From contig QYRS01000005.1 in the NCBI GenBank assembly GCA_006503535.1, positions 1,674,001-1,738,000 on the forward strand: 64,000 nucleotides of DNA, in the 5' to 3' direction. Source of the stretch: Arthrinium phaeospermum. Lineage: Eukaryota; Ascomycota; Sordariomycetes; Amphisphaeriales; Apiosporaceae. A program made the translations under genes and the position numbers. Below the pieces are notes generated by a model that was not told the DNA's origin, did not search any database, and was given only the letters and a program-made list of their open reading frames with translations. This document shows positions 32,613 to 44,301 of the stretch, in pieces. Each line of letters opens with the position of its first letter. Position 1 is the first letter of the stretch.

Positions 32613-35484
32613 TCTCTATTATCGATATAATCTGCGCTCTGTTGAGATCGGGATGGCATGTAGGACTTTGGGTATGGATTTGCTGTGGCTCTTATTGCTT
32701 GTCTCGTGATAACCATGACTATTTCGAGCCTTTCGAGCCGGGACTTAATCATGTCATGAAGAGATGGGATCACGTATGGATGGTCAGCACAGGGCGGAGA
32801 GACACCTTAATGAGGGAAAGCATGTGCTTTTTCGATTAATATTGCCATGTCTTTCATCTTTTGCCCTTCAAGTCTTTTTGTACCTGCCATGGAAACTTGG
32901 AATAAATCGAAGAACCGAAAAAAAAAGAAATAACAAAAAGAACATATTGGTCGATCTCAATTTCGGCAAAACATGTTAGTTTGCAGCGACCAGAGATAAA
33001 GCTTTCGACAAAGTACTCTGACAACCCCATCGCAACGATCTAGATAGCTTCGCCGCGGCGAGAAGTCGTCTGTTGCACGTAGGCACTCTGATGCAAGTAT
33101 CAAGTTGCAACTTTACTCAAAGCTGACAGCTCCCGACTTCGCATGGCTATTGGCATACGGCTTGTCTAGATCGTTGTGTCCATATTCAACTGTAGGCCCA
33201 CGATTACTTGTTGTGAGTATTCTTGAGTCTGCTTTGCTTCAAAAAGGGGTAATCGGAAATCCCCTTGAGATTTAGGAAGGTCAGTTATATACAGAATTCA
33301 GTGATCAGTTTATCGAATGGAACTATTTATAAGCTCATTTCAAGCGAAGTACAAGAGTCTTTTACGTGTATGCACAGGTGGCGGATACTATACCCCTTTT
33401 TATAGCAGCATATTGTGTTATCAGCCGCACTACGCCATCCAGTTGTGAGACATATTAAGTATAGTGCCGCATAGAACTTCAGCCACGATCGTATAGAATA
33501 AGCTTATCTCCGGAGAGTCGTACCATAGAATGCAACGCTGTCATCTGCATGTCGCCGGAAGTGGTAGTCGTCTATCAAGACGACCACCAATGAACCAACG
33601 ATAGGTGAAATGATGACAAGTAGCAAAGGCTATAGAGCGTAGTACTCTACACATCAACAACTCATGCTCTTAAACTTGTATTGCTTTTTAGCTAGTTGGA
33701 TGTCGGCATTGTAACGTGCATCTCCTGTACAAAAATTCACCACGATCATAGATCAGAATGTGAACTCAAGACAACAAGTAAAATGTCGAATACCAGGTCA
33801 GACTGCCGCTATATCACCCGCAGATGTGAAAATACAGCCAGTAAGTTACTACCACAGACATGAACAGCTGGCAGAGGTACAAAGTCTTGCTTGTATCGAC
33901 AATCTTCCGGGATATCTTTGTCATGCCCGGATCGTGGATCCGATCAAAATCCACGGAGAGATGCCTCCTTACGTGTTCGCGCCCCCTTGGCTCGTTTTGC
34001 ATGGCACCTTGCAAACAATCATATCGGTAGCAATAGAACAATAGTGAAAAGCAACCTGCCAGGGCGGAAAGTAGTCTTCTCAAGGCCAAGGGTTGTCATT
34101 GCGTGAGTTGGTGAAACAATTTAGAGTGTCACCGCTCTCGTTTTCATAGGGATACCATCATCTCTTTGTGGCCTGACATCTACTCACGACTATGATGTAA
34201 CCAAGTAAGGGAGAGACTTCTAGCGGCAAGTGGTATAAATAAGTAAGCCCAAAACTTGGCTCTGTTTGCCAAGAGAGTAAGCAACAAGTGCCGATGCCCG
34301 GCTGTTGATGCTTGTTGCCGGGAAACTTAGGCTGTAAGGGACGGAACATAGCACGGAGGACAGACCTAAGTAGACAGGTATGATATCAGGATCTTCGTCT
34401 ATATCCAGTCTAAGTATGGAGGGATGAAGTTTGTTCTTCCTCAATTGATTGCGTAGCTGAGTAGTAGTAGTATATATAGTAGGGATCTAGAAGCCTTCAC
34501 GCACGTCTGTGCACGACAACACACGCACACACACAACCAACGCCCACCCCTGCCAACAAACCCTGTCCGAGTCGCAGTCAATCGCTTACCGAACATTCCG
34601 AAGGGAGAGGATTCCGGGATTGCTATACCCGCCGGCCAGGCCCCTCGCATGCGCGCCGATGAACCCCAGTCGAACCCGCCATGCCGAGTAACATTATAGG
34701 GAATCAAGCATAGTCACGAGTGCCGGCGTGGGACTCCACAGCGCTAAGAATAGGAACATGACCACCATCCCTTGCATAGGACGGAGATTCACGAGGGTGC
34801 GGCCAGTGTTTGTGAGAAATGACGGGAATGGATGCCAATTGACCACGCGATCCCTGGAAAATTCCGGTTTTTTTTTTTATTCTTTCTTTTTCCCGCCCCC
34901 CCCTAATCTGCAGTTCGTCGGGGAGAAAGACGGAAGTTCCCATGTGCGCTTCCCGTCTCGTGTGTGTGTGTGCGTGCTGTGCTGTGTTTGTTTTGTGTCG
35001 CCAACCGGTGAATTTCTCTGCAGGCGATAAGCTGCAGCCAGCCGTCATGACAACCTATAGAGGCCTGCTGCGGCCGGTGGTGGCACAAGCTGGGGACGAT
35101 GCGCGGCCGTGTTGTGAGAAGTCCGACGACAACAATCACCACCTCATCTCCTCGAGCCCTCGTCCTCTCGCACAGGTCGTGCCGCGGTGCAACAGAGCTA
35201 GTAATTTCTTTTTGGATGCCGTCCCGCCGAGGGACCATACAACGAGGCCGAGGAGCAGGAGCCACCAGCACCCGCCGTTACACGACTCGCCCTACTCCTA
35301 TAATACAAACCTTAAACACCCACGCCACCGCTTCTTCTTCCGCCGCCGCAGAGTTTTCACGCGTCTCGAGCCCATCATCCATCTGCTCGCCAGCTCGCTG
35401 ATGATTGTTCGCATTGCCGGCCGGGCTCCTTCTTCTCCTTCTTCTTCTTGTCCTGTCCTCGCAGCAAATCCCATTAGCTCAAAC
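32613..35484. other. AT-enriched intergenic stretch, probable eroded sequence
   Basis: From about 32880 to 34450 the DNA is visibly AT-richer than its surroundings and rich in TA dinucleotides, with no supported ORF. It may be an old, mutated repeat. From 34500 on, GC-rich sequence resumes and forms the leader and promoter of the esterase, with a poly-T run near 34869-34880. Confidence 0.45.
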
Positions 35485-36489
35485 ATGCCGGGCCCCCAAC
35501 TGCTCCAAGCGTTTCAGGCTGAGTACGACAGACAAGAGCGGTGTGGATGCTGGCCGCGAGAGTATACGGACGCCATACTGCACCTGCGACAACCACGGGA
35601 GCGTGGAGCACGGGAAGCACGGGAATGCCTCATGAAGGCCCGGAGCGAAGGCCGGATCAGGGTCGAGGAGGCATCCTTTTCCCGCGCAGCGCCAAGACCC
35701 GGCACTATCAAAGTCACAACCGTCTACCCCAGCGGCGGCACCAGTGACCCCGGCAGCAGACCCTGCATAGTCTTCTGCCACGGCGGCGCCATGGCCGGGT
35801 CAGACCGTTACGTAGGCCTCCACGTAAACGGTCCCATATGGGCGGAGGCGCTGGGCGCGGTCACGGTGAGCGTCGAGTACGAGCGGGCCCCCGAGAACCA
35901 CGGCGTGGGCCTGGCCAGGGACTGCTACGAAGCCCTGGTGTGGTGCTGGGAGAACATCGAGTTCGACCATAGCCGGCTGCTCCTATACGGAGCCTCGGCG
36001 GGCGGTGCACTCGCCGCCGGCGCCGCCCTCACCCTGGTCCACGAGCAAAAGACGGAGAGCTCCGGTTCTTTGCCCGAGCTGTGCGGCCTGTTTCTGGAAG
36101 CCCCGATGCTGGACTGGAGGTGCGACACGGCTTCCATGCGGCGCCTCAGCAAGAACGGGCCGTTCTTCAACCGGGAAGCGTGCGCGTTTGCGTGGCAGTC
36201 GGTCATACAGGGCAAACAAGTCGACTTTTCCGACGTTGTGTGCCCGGCAGAAGCACGAAAGAGCGACCTCGCCAAACTTCCCCCGACCGCCGCTTACGTT
36301 GGCGACATGGACCCGTTGCACGACGAGGTGGTTTGTTTCATGGAAAAGTCCGGAAGGCAAGACTTCACGTGCAGAGAGTTCCAGGGGGTGCCTCATGGAT
36401 TCGACGCCATATTACCTGCAGAGCCTATCTCGATCCAGGCTAAAGCCTGGCGGTTGCAATGGATCAAGACCAGGTTCGGAATCAGCTGA
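35485..36489 (+). CDS. HSL-type alpha/beta-hydrolase (esterase/lipase fold 3)
   Basis: Single exon, 334 aa, from ATG 35485 in a TCAAACATGCC context. An in-frame ATG at 35401 would add 28 Ser/Arg-rich residues that might target mitochondria. The oxyanion motif is HGGA (H99-A102), a variant of the usual HGGG. The nucleophile elbow is GASAGG (S171), a variant of GDSAGG. The acid lies in GDMDPLHDE (D276) and the base in VPHGFD (H304). The middle has YERAPEN, as in other hormone-sensitive-lipase-like enzymes. Such proteins hydrolyse short-chain esters, lactones or carbamates in the cytosol; the natural substrate cannot be told. An AATAAA signal lies 33 bp after the stop (36522). It converges on the DUF7730-like gene, with 170 bp between stops. 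Confidence 0.9.
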   Translation: MPGPQLLQAFQAEYDRQERCGCWPREYTDAILHLRQPRERGAREARECLMKARSEGRIRVEEASFSRAAPRPGTIKVTTVYPSGGTSDPGSRPCIVFCHGGAMAGSDRYVGLHVNGPIWAEALGAVTVSVEYERAPENHGVGLARDCYEALVWCWENIEFDHSRLLLYGASAGGALAAGAALTLVHEQKTESSGSLPELCGLFLEAPMLDWRCDTASMRRLSKNGPFFNREACAFAWQSVIQGKQVDFSDVVCPAEARKSDLAKLPPTAAYVGDMDPLHDEVVCFMEKSGRQDFTCREFQGVPHGFDAILPAEPISIQAKAWRLQWIKTRFGIS

Positions 36490-36521
36490 TACTAGCACAT
36501 ATGCTCCTGTCGAGCTTGTAC

Positions 36522-36527
36522 AATAAA
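36522..36527 (+). terminator. AATAAA polyadenylation-like signal after the esterase
   Basis: A canonical AATAAA lies 33 bp past the stop, within the 170-bp convergent gap. Confidence 0.5.
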
Positions 36528-36659
36528 CCATACTCTGGTTCCCTTCGAGCCTATTAAGCCCTGGAGTTTGGTGTAATTATTGCTTTACACATACCCCCTG
36601 TACCACTACCAACCCCCATAGACTAGATATTTCAACCAAAAACACCAAACAAAGGAGAA

Positions 36660-37724
36660 TCAGTTCTCTGGTGACGGTTTGCAAACTGCCGCTTTCAACT
36701 CCTTATAGTCATTTCTGTTCCACGTGAGTAATCGCTCGTACCAAGGCCGCGGACGCGGCAAACATGGGGAACGAGTTCCGGGGGCAAAGCCCGTGACCCT
36801 GAGCCTGAACTTCTCGAGATTGGCGAGGTGGCGCTCCAGCACATCCTTGCACAACCATTCCCAGAACTCCTCCGGCTTGGCAGGATGCGCGCCGACAACG
36901 GTCACGTTGAGGTCCAGCTGCTCCAGACTCGGGAACAGCGTTTGGAGGTTTTGTATGGCACGCTCGAACGCCTTTTTCTCCTCGGGCGACTCCCACCCGT
37001 AATAACTGATGGCGAGGGCGATATGGAGGAACCGGACAAGCCCCAGGCCTTCTGGGCTCGCGTTGCGGCCAAAGTAGCGTACCATTTCGGCGCCGACGAG
37101 CGAGATGGTGTTCTCGGCGTACAGGCGGTGCAGCAGGTCATCGTACACGGCGTGGCAGGTGCGCATCAGCTTAGCGTAGCTGGGCGGCACAAACCAGTCC
37201 CATGACACGCGGTTACGGGAGAGCCGCTCCCAGCTGCCATCGGGGCGGCGCCGATAATTCCGCGCGTACAGCAAGCCGAAGAGGCGCACGTCCAGGACGG
37301 TGCGCAGCTCGTCCTCGCCCGGTTCCTCGCCCTCGTCCCGGATGCGCTGGCCCGGCCGCCAGTGGCAGGGGCGCGGGTGCCACTCGGGCTTGCCCAGGTG
37401 CGGCTCGACGAGGCAGGGCTCGCCGAGAGCGAGTTCGTAGATGGCGAGCCGGAGCTCCAGCGGCAGGTGCAGGAAGGACGCGGGCGAGGACGCGTCGACC
37501 GTGCATTTGGTCTGCTGCTGCGTCTGGGCGATGGGCCCGCGCTTGGGGATCTTGCGGCTCCGCACGCGGTGCTGGCGCCAGGCCAGGCAGACCTTGCCTG
37601 GGGTCCTCTTTGCGTGTTTGGCGCAGAGATACAGGCCGCGGAGCGGATAGTAGATCGAATAACAACAGCATTTGGCAGGCCACAGCCACAATGCTTCTTT
37701 CCACCCATTAGCATGAATTGTCAT
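36660..37724 (-). CDS. DUF7730/F-box-like fungal protein
   Basis: Single exon of 354 aa from ATG 37724. The N-terminal 75 residues are basic, with a Cys/Tyr-rich segment (CCCYSIYYPLRGLYLCAKH). The core starts at about residue 83 with LHLPLELRLAIYELALGEP, the opening helix typical of the fungal F-box-like or DUF7730 domain. LMRTCHAVYDDLLHRLYAENTIS and an FGR..PEGLGLVRFLHIAL helix pair follow, then FPSLEQLDLNV, a leucine-rich-repeat-like strand. Proteins of this layout are very common in filamentous ascomycetes and mostly uncharacterised; some may be ubiquitin-ligase adaptors. No ubiquitin-ligase contact can be shown here. It converges with the esterase gene. Confidence 0.82.
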   Translation of the reverse strand: MTIHANGWKEALWLWPAKCCCYSIYYPLRGLYLCAKHAKRTPGKVCLAWRQHRVRSRKIPKRGPIAQTQQQTKCTVDASSPASFLHLPLELRLAIYELALGEPCLVEPHLGKPEWHPRPCHWRPGQRIRDEGEEPGEDELRTVLDVRLFGLLYARNYRRRPDGSWERLSRNRVSWDWFVPPSYAKLMRTCHAVYDDLLHRLYAENTISLVGAEMVRYFGRNASPEGLGLVRFLHIALAISYYGWESPEEKKAFERAIQNLQTLFPSLEQLDLNVTVVGAHPAKPEEFWEWLCKDVLERHLANLEKFRLRVTGFAPGTRSPCLPRPRPWYERLLTWNRNDYKELKAAVCKPSPEN

Positions 37725-39373
37725 GATGGTAACAGGGTGGACTCGACTGGTTGATGAATTGAGGCTTGTGAACGGAAGACGCTGAAATGGCGGCGGACAA
37801 GTCAGTCTCGAGCAACGCTTGGTGAGCGATCGCGAAGGGCAATCAAGAAAGACCCTGGATCTTATTTGTATTCAACCAACTCCCGAGTTTGGAAGTCAGA
37901 ACAATTGGTGCTGCGATTGAGCGTCTGCGGGGGATGCAATTGATAAGTCCTACATAGCCCGAAAGGTTCTGGTTGCTGTTGTTTTGGTGGTAAGCCACAC
38001 AAGAACCCGGCGCCTTCGTCCTACACATTTAGCTCGGCTTTTGCTGCTTTTAACTTTCCTGGCCTGCGAATCACTCCGGACCGTCCTGCAGGCAACGGAA
38101 GATACGATGTACGCATATTCCCGGCTATCTCGAACGCCTGCTGGCTGCTGGTATGTACATGTAGCCAGGACAGCTTGGGTCATACCTACCTGTATACCAA
38201 AGCAGTGTCAGCCTCGTTCGGGCGCATCTGCCAGTCGCGCTACGAGAGCTTGGAGCAGGACTTGTTGTTGCCTTGAAGCTATCCAGGCTGGCGCTTTTGC
38301 TGGACTAGTCCTAGGAGGAGCTTGGAACTCTGGACGGTTATGATTGATTCATTGCCCGAGTTTCCTGGTAGATTTCGTATGAAACAAACCTGATGTGCAA
38401 TCCAAGCAGCGCGTGTGACAGGCTTCAGGGATGGAAAAAGGGCACTGACAGCTATTGGCCCCCTGGGATTAAGCCGATCAATCGCCCTCTCGTGTAAGTC
38501 ATTGACTTGAAAGAGCTAGGACTTGCATACACAAAATCCACCTCCCCCCACCCTTGGCTTCGGTCATAGAATCATAGATGCCGTGCAGTTGGGCCAAGCT
38601 GGTGCGATCGCGGGAATGGTAGAGACGGGACAGTTGTTGGGAGTTAGTTGCGAGCATTCCAGTGGTGTGCAAAAAAGTCAGTCGATGTTGGGAAGGTTTG
38701 CCAGCATTCTCGGCCAAGGAAACTCTTTCGTGTTACACCACCTACACGCTGCATGGTCGGGTTTGTTGGTGTGGCATGAGCGGCTCAAGTACTCCGGAGC
38801 GGCCAACCCAACCCCAGGGCGAGGAATTCTGGACGAGTTCCTTCAGTTTCGCGACTACTTCTCTACTGCACGCCGTGTCGCTTCTGAAGAAGATGTTGCA
38901 ATTATATCATTGGAAAGTCGCGTTGATCTTTGTTCGACGGTCCGACAATGCTGCAAGAGTCGAGTGAGAGTCGCGACGTCTCTTGCCGAGGATCAACCGC
39001 CAGGATCGCCCAAGCCAAGCAGTGATTCTGTTAGCTTCTAAGTGCGAGGGTACCTCGGTTTGCAGCACAAGGTGCCAGCTTTGGCAGGTAACTCGGGATC
39101 CACCAAGTAACAAGCCGTGCCCCTTCTTCTTTTGCTTGGGTCATCCTCCCTCACCACCTTAATCTCTGCCCAGCCCAGCCCAGCCCAGCCCCAATAAGTC
39201 CTGAGTCCTTGAGTCCTGACGTCGGCGACGGAACTCTTTGAGCACCGTTCAACCGGCGAATTCATCTCTCTTCTCACCGGCCCATCCTCACTAAACCTGG
39301 GGAAATTGTTACCACCCGGCCCAGTCCCAGTCCAGTCCAGTGCTTCGGGAGACTGAGCTCCATTTGCTCCGCC
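37725..39373. other. Intergenic, promoter side of the Q-rich zinc-cluster factor
   Basis: 1.65 kb. A 172-codon frame at 38523-39041 begins with TTG and lacks a usable ATG, so it is not called. A (CAGCC)4 repeat at 39171-39190 lies in the probable 5' leader of the next gene. Confidence 0.5.
39171..39190. repeat. (CAGCC)4 pentanucleotide repeat
   Basis: Four perfect CAGCC units lie about 190 bp before the ATG of the downstream transcription factor. Confidence 0.85.
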
Positions 39374-42266
39374 ATGGACGAGCACCAAATTGATCCTCGA
39401 CTGCGCGAGGACTCAATTGTCGTCACTAACCCGACTGATGCACAACCGCCGCCCTTGCAAGCTGCTGCTCACCACCACCACCAACAACAGCAGCAGCACC
39501 CGCAGCCACCACAACCACCACAACAATACCAGCCGTCGCAACCGCCAAGTAACCAAAGCTATGCAAGTCAGCCACCTGCAGAGGTTGCTTCCATCATCGA
39601 ATCCCCAAGCGAGGGCCCATCTCCCGCAGGGCCGCCGTCCGCCCACACCTATGGCGGACCCCAGACGCCTCTTACACCCACTGGGTCGCATTTGGCGCTG
39701 AATCACGAGACGCCTGGCACGGATCCGAATGGCAATCCCAACGACCCCAACGATCCGAAGCGCCCGCGCGCATGCGAGGCCTGTCGCGGACTGAAGGTCA
39801 AATGCGAGCCTGATCCGGCCAACCCCGACGGGCCATGCAAGAGATGCGCCAAAGCCGGTCGCAATTGCGTCGTCACCCAGCCCACGCGCAAACGCCAAAA
39901 GAAGACGGACAGCCGTGTTGCGGAGCTGGAGAAGAAGATCGATGCCCTGACTGCCAGCTTGCAGGCCACGCGGGGAGGAGGTCCTATACATCAGCCATCG
40001 CCCGATGAACATAACGGATTCGTCAATGCGCAGTACCAAGCTGCTCAACGCCCATCATGGGGGCCACCTCCGGCGCAGAACCCGCCGCCACAGCAATATG
40101 CGACGGACAAACAAGATAGCATCTTCACTCCGCCGGCCACGGCTGGTCAAAAGCGGAAGTTCACCGAGCCAAGAGACAGTCCTCTCGACGTCGCGCAAAA
40201 CTCCCCCGGGCGATCAAAGGGCCATGACTATTTCCATCCCGATGTCGTTGATCGCGGTATCCTCACAATGGAACAGGCCGATGCTTACTTCGCCCGCTAC
40301 AACGATCATATGATAGCGCACTTGCCTGCCGTGGTTTTCCCTCGCGAAATGACCGCCGCGGAATTGCGAACGTCGAAGCCGCTCCTGTTCCTGTCCGTCA
40401 TGGCAGCTGCGTCTTCGGAGGTGTACTCGGTCCAGCGGCCCTTGGTCAAGGAGCTGACCCAAATCTTTGCCGAAAAGGTCATAATCAATGGCGAGAAGAG
40501 CTTAGAGATGGTTCAGGCCCTGCAGGTCTCTGTGATTTGGTACTACCCCCCGGAACATTTTGAGGAGCTCAAGTTTTACCAGATGGTCCACGTTGGTGCG
40601 GTCATGGCCATCGATATTGGATTAGGGAGGCGGCGCAACAACCCGAAATCCAGGTTCGTGCCTTACACATGGCAAAACCACCCGTTAAGGAAGGATCCCC
40701 TTCCGGACCCGTCAGCCATCGAATGTCGACGAGCCTGGCTGGCCTGTTATTTCCTAGCCTCCAACGTGGCTATGGCACTGCACAGGCCCAACCTCGTCAG
40801 ATGGACGTCATTCATGACGGAGTGTATGGACATTCTGGAATCTTCACCGGAGGCTGCCCCTACCGACAAGTATCTCTGCCACCTCGTCTGGACGCACCGT
40901 CTCGCTGAAGAGGTCGGTATTCAGTTTTCAATGGACGACCCCAATGCCATTGTGAATGTTGCGGAGCCCAAAGTGCAGTATGCATTACGGGGGTTTGAAC
41001 GAGATTTGGCCAAGTACAGCGAGAATATTCCGCAGTCGGCGAAACAACGTAAGTTTGAAACACGAATCACCTACGCAAGAAGTCCGAAGCTGACCATTTA
41101 CAGCTTCCTTATCACTTAGCTTCCATGTTCTGAGTCTGTATATGCACGAGATTGCTCTCTATGTTGAAAAGCCAAACGAAGGAATGCAGAATTTCAACTC
41201 CGATTCCTTACAAGACCCCGTGCCAGGCCTCAACGAGACGCTGACGGCAGCCCATATCGGAGCGCTCTCGTCTTGCCTGACGGCCATTGACGGGATTTTC
41301 GAATCGTTCCTCTCCATGGACGTTCAAAGCATACGGTGTCTGCCTGTCTTCAACTTTGTACGGGTTGCTTACGCGGTTGTTGTTCTTATTAAGATGTACT
41401 TCAGCGCTAGTACGCCTAATTCGGAGCTTGGAAAGGTGATTAACAAGGACCACATGAAAGTGGAAGAGTATATCGAGAAGCTCCTCGACAAATTTCGCGA
41501 CACGGCTACGCATGAAAAGTCCCGCCCCGCAGGCAAGTTCCTGGTGGTACTGGTCATGCTTCGGAGTTGGTTCCAGAAGCAAGGCAAAAACGACCAGGCG
41601 AAAAGGGAGCAGTCGGCAACCGATCCCAGCAACCACAACAGGCCAAATGAGAATGTCGCCCCCCTTACCCAGCAGCAGCATCAACAGCAAGCACAGCAAC
41701 CAAGCCAGCAGCAACACACGCCGCAGCAGCAGCAGCAATCGACACCGCAACAGCAACCTCCCAACCAGTACAACCCTGCCAACACCCCATTACAACTCCT
41801 TTCCGAGATCGCCACAGGCAACGGCGCTGCCGGCGGCAACAACCAGAACAATAACAATAACAACAACGGGACCAGTGCGGCACCAGCCAGCCACCTACCG
41901 CCTTGGCTCACTTCTGGCACCAGCGGGCCCCAGCCCTTCATGTACGACCCGGCCACGACGGCGACGAGCGGCGTGCCCCCGTCGGCGGGCCCCGTCGAAC
42001 AGGACCCCAACTTCGCCCTCGGCATGCAGAACGTCATGCCCTACCTCAACAACACGCTGACGTCCGACTTCGACTACAACTCCCTCGGCGACGGCTTCGA
42101 GCAGGCCATGGACCTCACCTTTGGCGGCTTCGCCACGGGCCCCGCCCCGGACGACTACCTGCGCTGGGACTCCCTCATCGGGTCTATGACCAGCGAAGGC
42201 CTGCCGGGAGCCGGCGGTGGTGGCGGCAGTGGCGGCGGCCCCGCTGTGCCTTATCACTTTGGATAG
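39374..42266 (+). CDS. Large Zn(II)2Cys6 transcription factor (War1-like)
   Basis: Exons 39374-41048 and 41104-42266 flank a 55-nt intron (donor GTAAGT, acceptor ACAG), giving about 945 aa. The N-terminus is His/Gln/Pro-rich. The zinc cluster starts near C134 (RACEACRGLKVKC...GPCKRCAKAGRNC) and is followed by a basic linker and a short coiled coil, SRVAELEKKIDALTASL, for dimerisation. The middle (about 300-690) is the helical fungal regulatory region. The C-terminal 180 residues are Gln-, Asn- and Gly-rich and likely activating, with an acidic-hydrophobic stretch (TSDFDYNSLGDGFEQAMDL). From memory, proteins with this cluster and coiled coil are usually labelled War1-like (weak-acid response), but I hold that name loosely. 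The long CT- and CAGCC-rich leader suggests regulated translation or transcription. Confidence 0.9.
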
Positions 42267-43482
42267 ACAGACGCTTACGATATAGGGGCGAACTGCTATC
42301 TATCCGTGGGCGTGTGACATCGACCTACTAGTGCGGCATCAGGGGAGAGAGTGAAGAAGAAGAAAGAAGAAGTGTACGAACAAGCCCTTTACTAAGAGGG
42401 CCAAGTGAAGTGTATGTGAAGATAAGAAGAAAGATGAAAAAGATGGTTTCTTATAAGTGGAGGATAATTAAATGTGGTTCTTCTTCTTCTTATATGGGAA
42501 TATTCGTCACCCTGTCGGCGTGGGTATATCCTGGGCGTTGACTTTCGAGACATTTGCACGACATCATGTGGGTGGGTGGGTGCATGGGGAAAAGGGATAT
42601 CTATTTTTATTATATTGCACCGGGATATAGCACGGAGTTGACGGAAACCGACCTTGCCTCTTCTCTCTCTGTCTCATTGATAACAACGACGCTCTCGTCA
42701 ATACAAAAATGCAGTACAGGCCACCAATCATATTCGCTTCACAACAATCACAAGTTGATGTTTCAAGTCACAGCCATGACTCGGCTGCTCAAGCCAGAAA
42801 TATTTGCACGTCTTTTTATTCGTAACCCAGCGAGATGTTCGTTCATGCCCTTCTCGAGTACCCTCGACTCCAACTTGGTGACATTCGATCTTCCGTATCA
42901 TACAAAGCTTCGCTGTAACATACATGATCCGTTCCTCCTGTAATCCAGAGCATAACGCCACAAAAATGTAACTATTTCTTCGCGAAGGATCGACTCTGCT
43001 CTGTTCGGCGTCTTCTACGCGTAGAAGGCAAAGTACATGTATGCCTCCGATCGATCATCTTGCAAGTCCTCTCTACCAATCTGAAACCGCGCGTGTCATT
43101 TATAGACGCGGCGATTAAGGCGATTGCATGTGCCAAGGTTTCCTTGGCTAGTGCAGCGAAACTGCTGGTTTGGTTCCTGCATAGACCATCCATAGTCCAA
43201 CGCCAGAGGTCATTATTGAAGCGAATGACGTCAGTTAGAGGGGCTCGAAACAGAAACAACAAAGGCGAGAGAGATATCTGCAAGTCTGCAAGTGCAAATG
43301 ACTTGCAGTCTGCGACAGAGTATCGTCATGTTGCTTCATGCCTTCGCATTGAGGTGTTGAGGAGTATAGGCTGTCGATGGCATTTTTAGCCACTTGGGGA
43401 TTTCTTTTTTCCTTATTTTTTATTATTTGTTCAAACGAGAAATGCAATTGGATGCACACACTCGCTTGCAGCTGATGCTTCA
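42267..43482. other. Convergent intergenic region, no gene seen
   Basis: 1.2 kb between the stop of the Q-rich factor and the stop of the Ser-rich protein. It contains GAAGAA/CTTCTT purine-pyrimidine tracts near 42355-42500. Open frames start without ATG or are short. Confidence 0.5.
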
Positions 43483-44301
43483 TCAGTCCATGTAGAAATC
43501 GCCCTTGAGAATACGCTCCTGCATGGCGTCAGGCTTGCGCTGAGGTGGCTTGGGCTTGACAGTGGCTGCCTGCTGGGGCGGGGCCGGCATGTCGGAAATG
43601 GACTTGGCTCGGTCATGGAAGTTGTTGGATGCCCGAGGGGGCGAGCCATTGCCAGTGGAGGCAAAGGATGGGCGGGCGCCCGAGACGCTGCTCTCAGCGC
43701 GGGATCTAAGTTGCTCGGACCAGTTATAGCCTTGGTCTGCACGAGCAGCAAAAAGCATGTCAGAAGGGGTTCTCGTATGTAGAACAATGCTTGCCTGTGA
43801 ACTGCTCCTCCGGCCTCCCGACATCGGAGCCGAAGTGGACAGAGACGGGCGAGCATTGCCACCAGAAGAACATCTCGCTAGGTCGGGCCTACCATTAGAG
43901 CCGGGGCTTGTGCCACCAGGCGTACGCATCGAACGCATCGCTTGTGCACCAAAACTCATCCGACGTGTGAAGGGAGTTGTGGGGGCAGTGCGGGACGACT
44001 CGTCATCCTCGACGGCATTCTCATCAATCGAGTCGGAACCGTTGGTGGAAATGCTTCCACGTCGTAGGGTGCCGAAAGGCGTAGAGGCCGGGGCAGGGCC
44101 AGTACCTGAAAGGCCAATCGTCGTGACAGACAGCCGCCGGTTCTGGTCCCTACCTATCGAGATGGGAGCAGTGGCTCCGTTGGTTGACTGAGACGTAGAA
44201 CCGCTGCGTTGGAAGAGGTTGGAGAAGGCTGTCGAGGTGACCGATGGCCGACGGTTGCGAACAGCCTCATGGGGAGGGCTGCTGTCTCTGTCGTTGGACA
44301 T
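43483..44301 (-). CDS. Ser/Arg-rich conserved disordered protein ending in GDFYMD
   Basis: Read as one exon of 272 aa from ATG 44301; longer upstream ORF sequence is leader-like. The protein is low in hydrophobics and rich in Ser, Arg, Pro and Thr. It has repeated basophilic-kinase phrases (NRRPSVTS, NRRLSVTT, LRRGSIS, TRRMSFG, GRRSSS) and a conserved-looking close, YNWSEQLRSRAESSVSG ... ERILKGDFYMD. The R-R-x-S phrases fit PKA- or Ypk-type phosphorylation, which is inference. I do not recognise a function. A 66-nt in-frame segment (43737-43802) has an acceptor GTGCAG, branch point CTGAC and hydrophobic translation unlike its flanks, so it may be an intron. In that case the protein is 250 aa. 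Confidence 0.8.
   Translation of the reverse strand: MSNDRDSSPPHEAVRNRRPSVTSTAFSNLFQRSGSTSQSTNGATAPISIGRDQNRRLSVTTIGLSGTGPAPASTPFGTLRRGSISTNGSDSIDENAVEDDESSRTAPTTPFTRRMSFGAQAMRSMRTPGGTSPGSNGRPDLARCSSGGNARPSLSTSAPMSGGRRSSSQASIVLHTRTPSDMLFAARADQGYNWSEQLRSRAESSVSGARPSFASTGNGSPPRASNNFHDRAKSISDMPAPPQQAATVKPKPPQRKPDAMQERILKGDFYMD

Noticed and set aside
34942..35484. Upstream in-frame extension of the esterase ORF
   Set aside because: It starts at a leader sequence full of CT/GT runs and gives Cys/His/Arg-rich text; the ATG at 35485 has better context and begins the conserved region.
38523..39041. 172-codon frame upstream of the Q-rich zinc-cluster gene
   Set aside because: It starts with TTG and has no ATG near its beginning. 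The product looks smooth in places, but no start or splice site supports it.
43743..43794. Apparent GC-AG intron starting at GCAAGC after CAG in the Ser/Arg-rich protein
   Set aside because: The motif is strong, but removing those 58 nt shifts the frame and destroys the conserved GYNWSEQL ... GDFYMD end.
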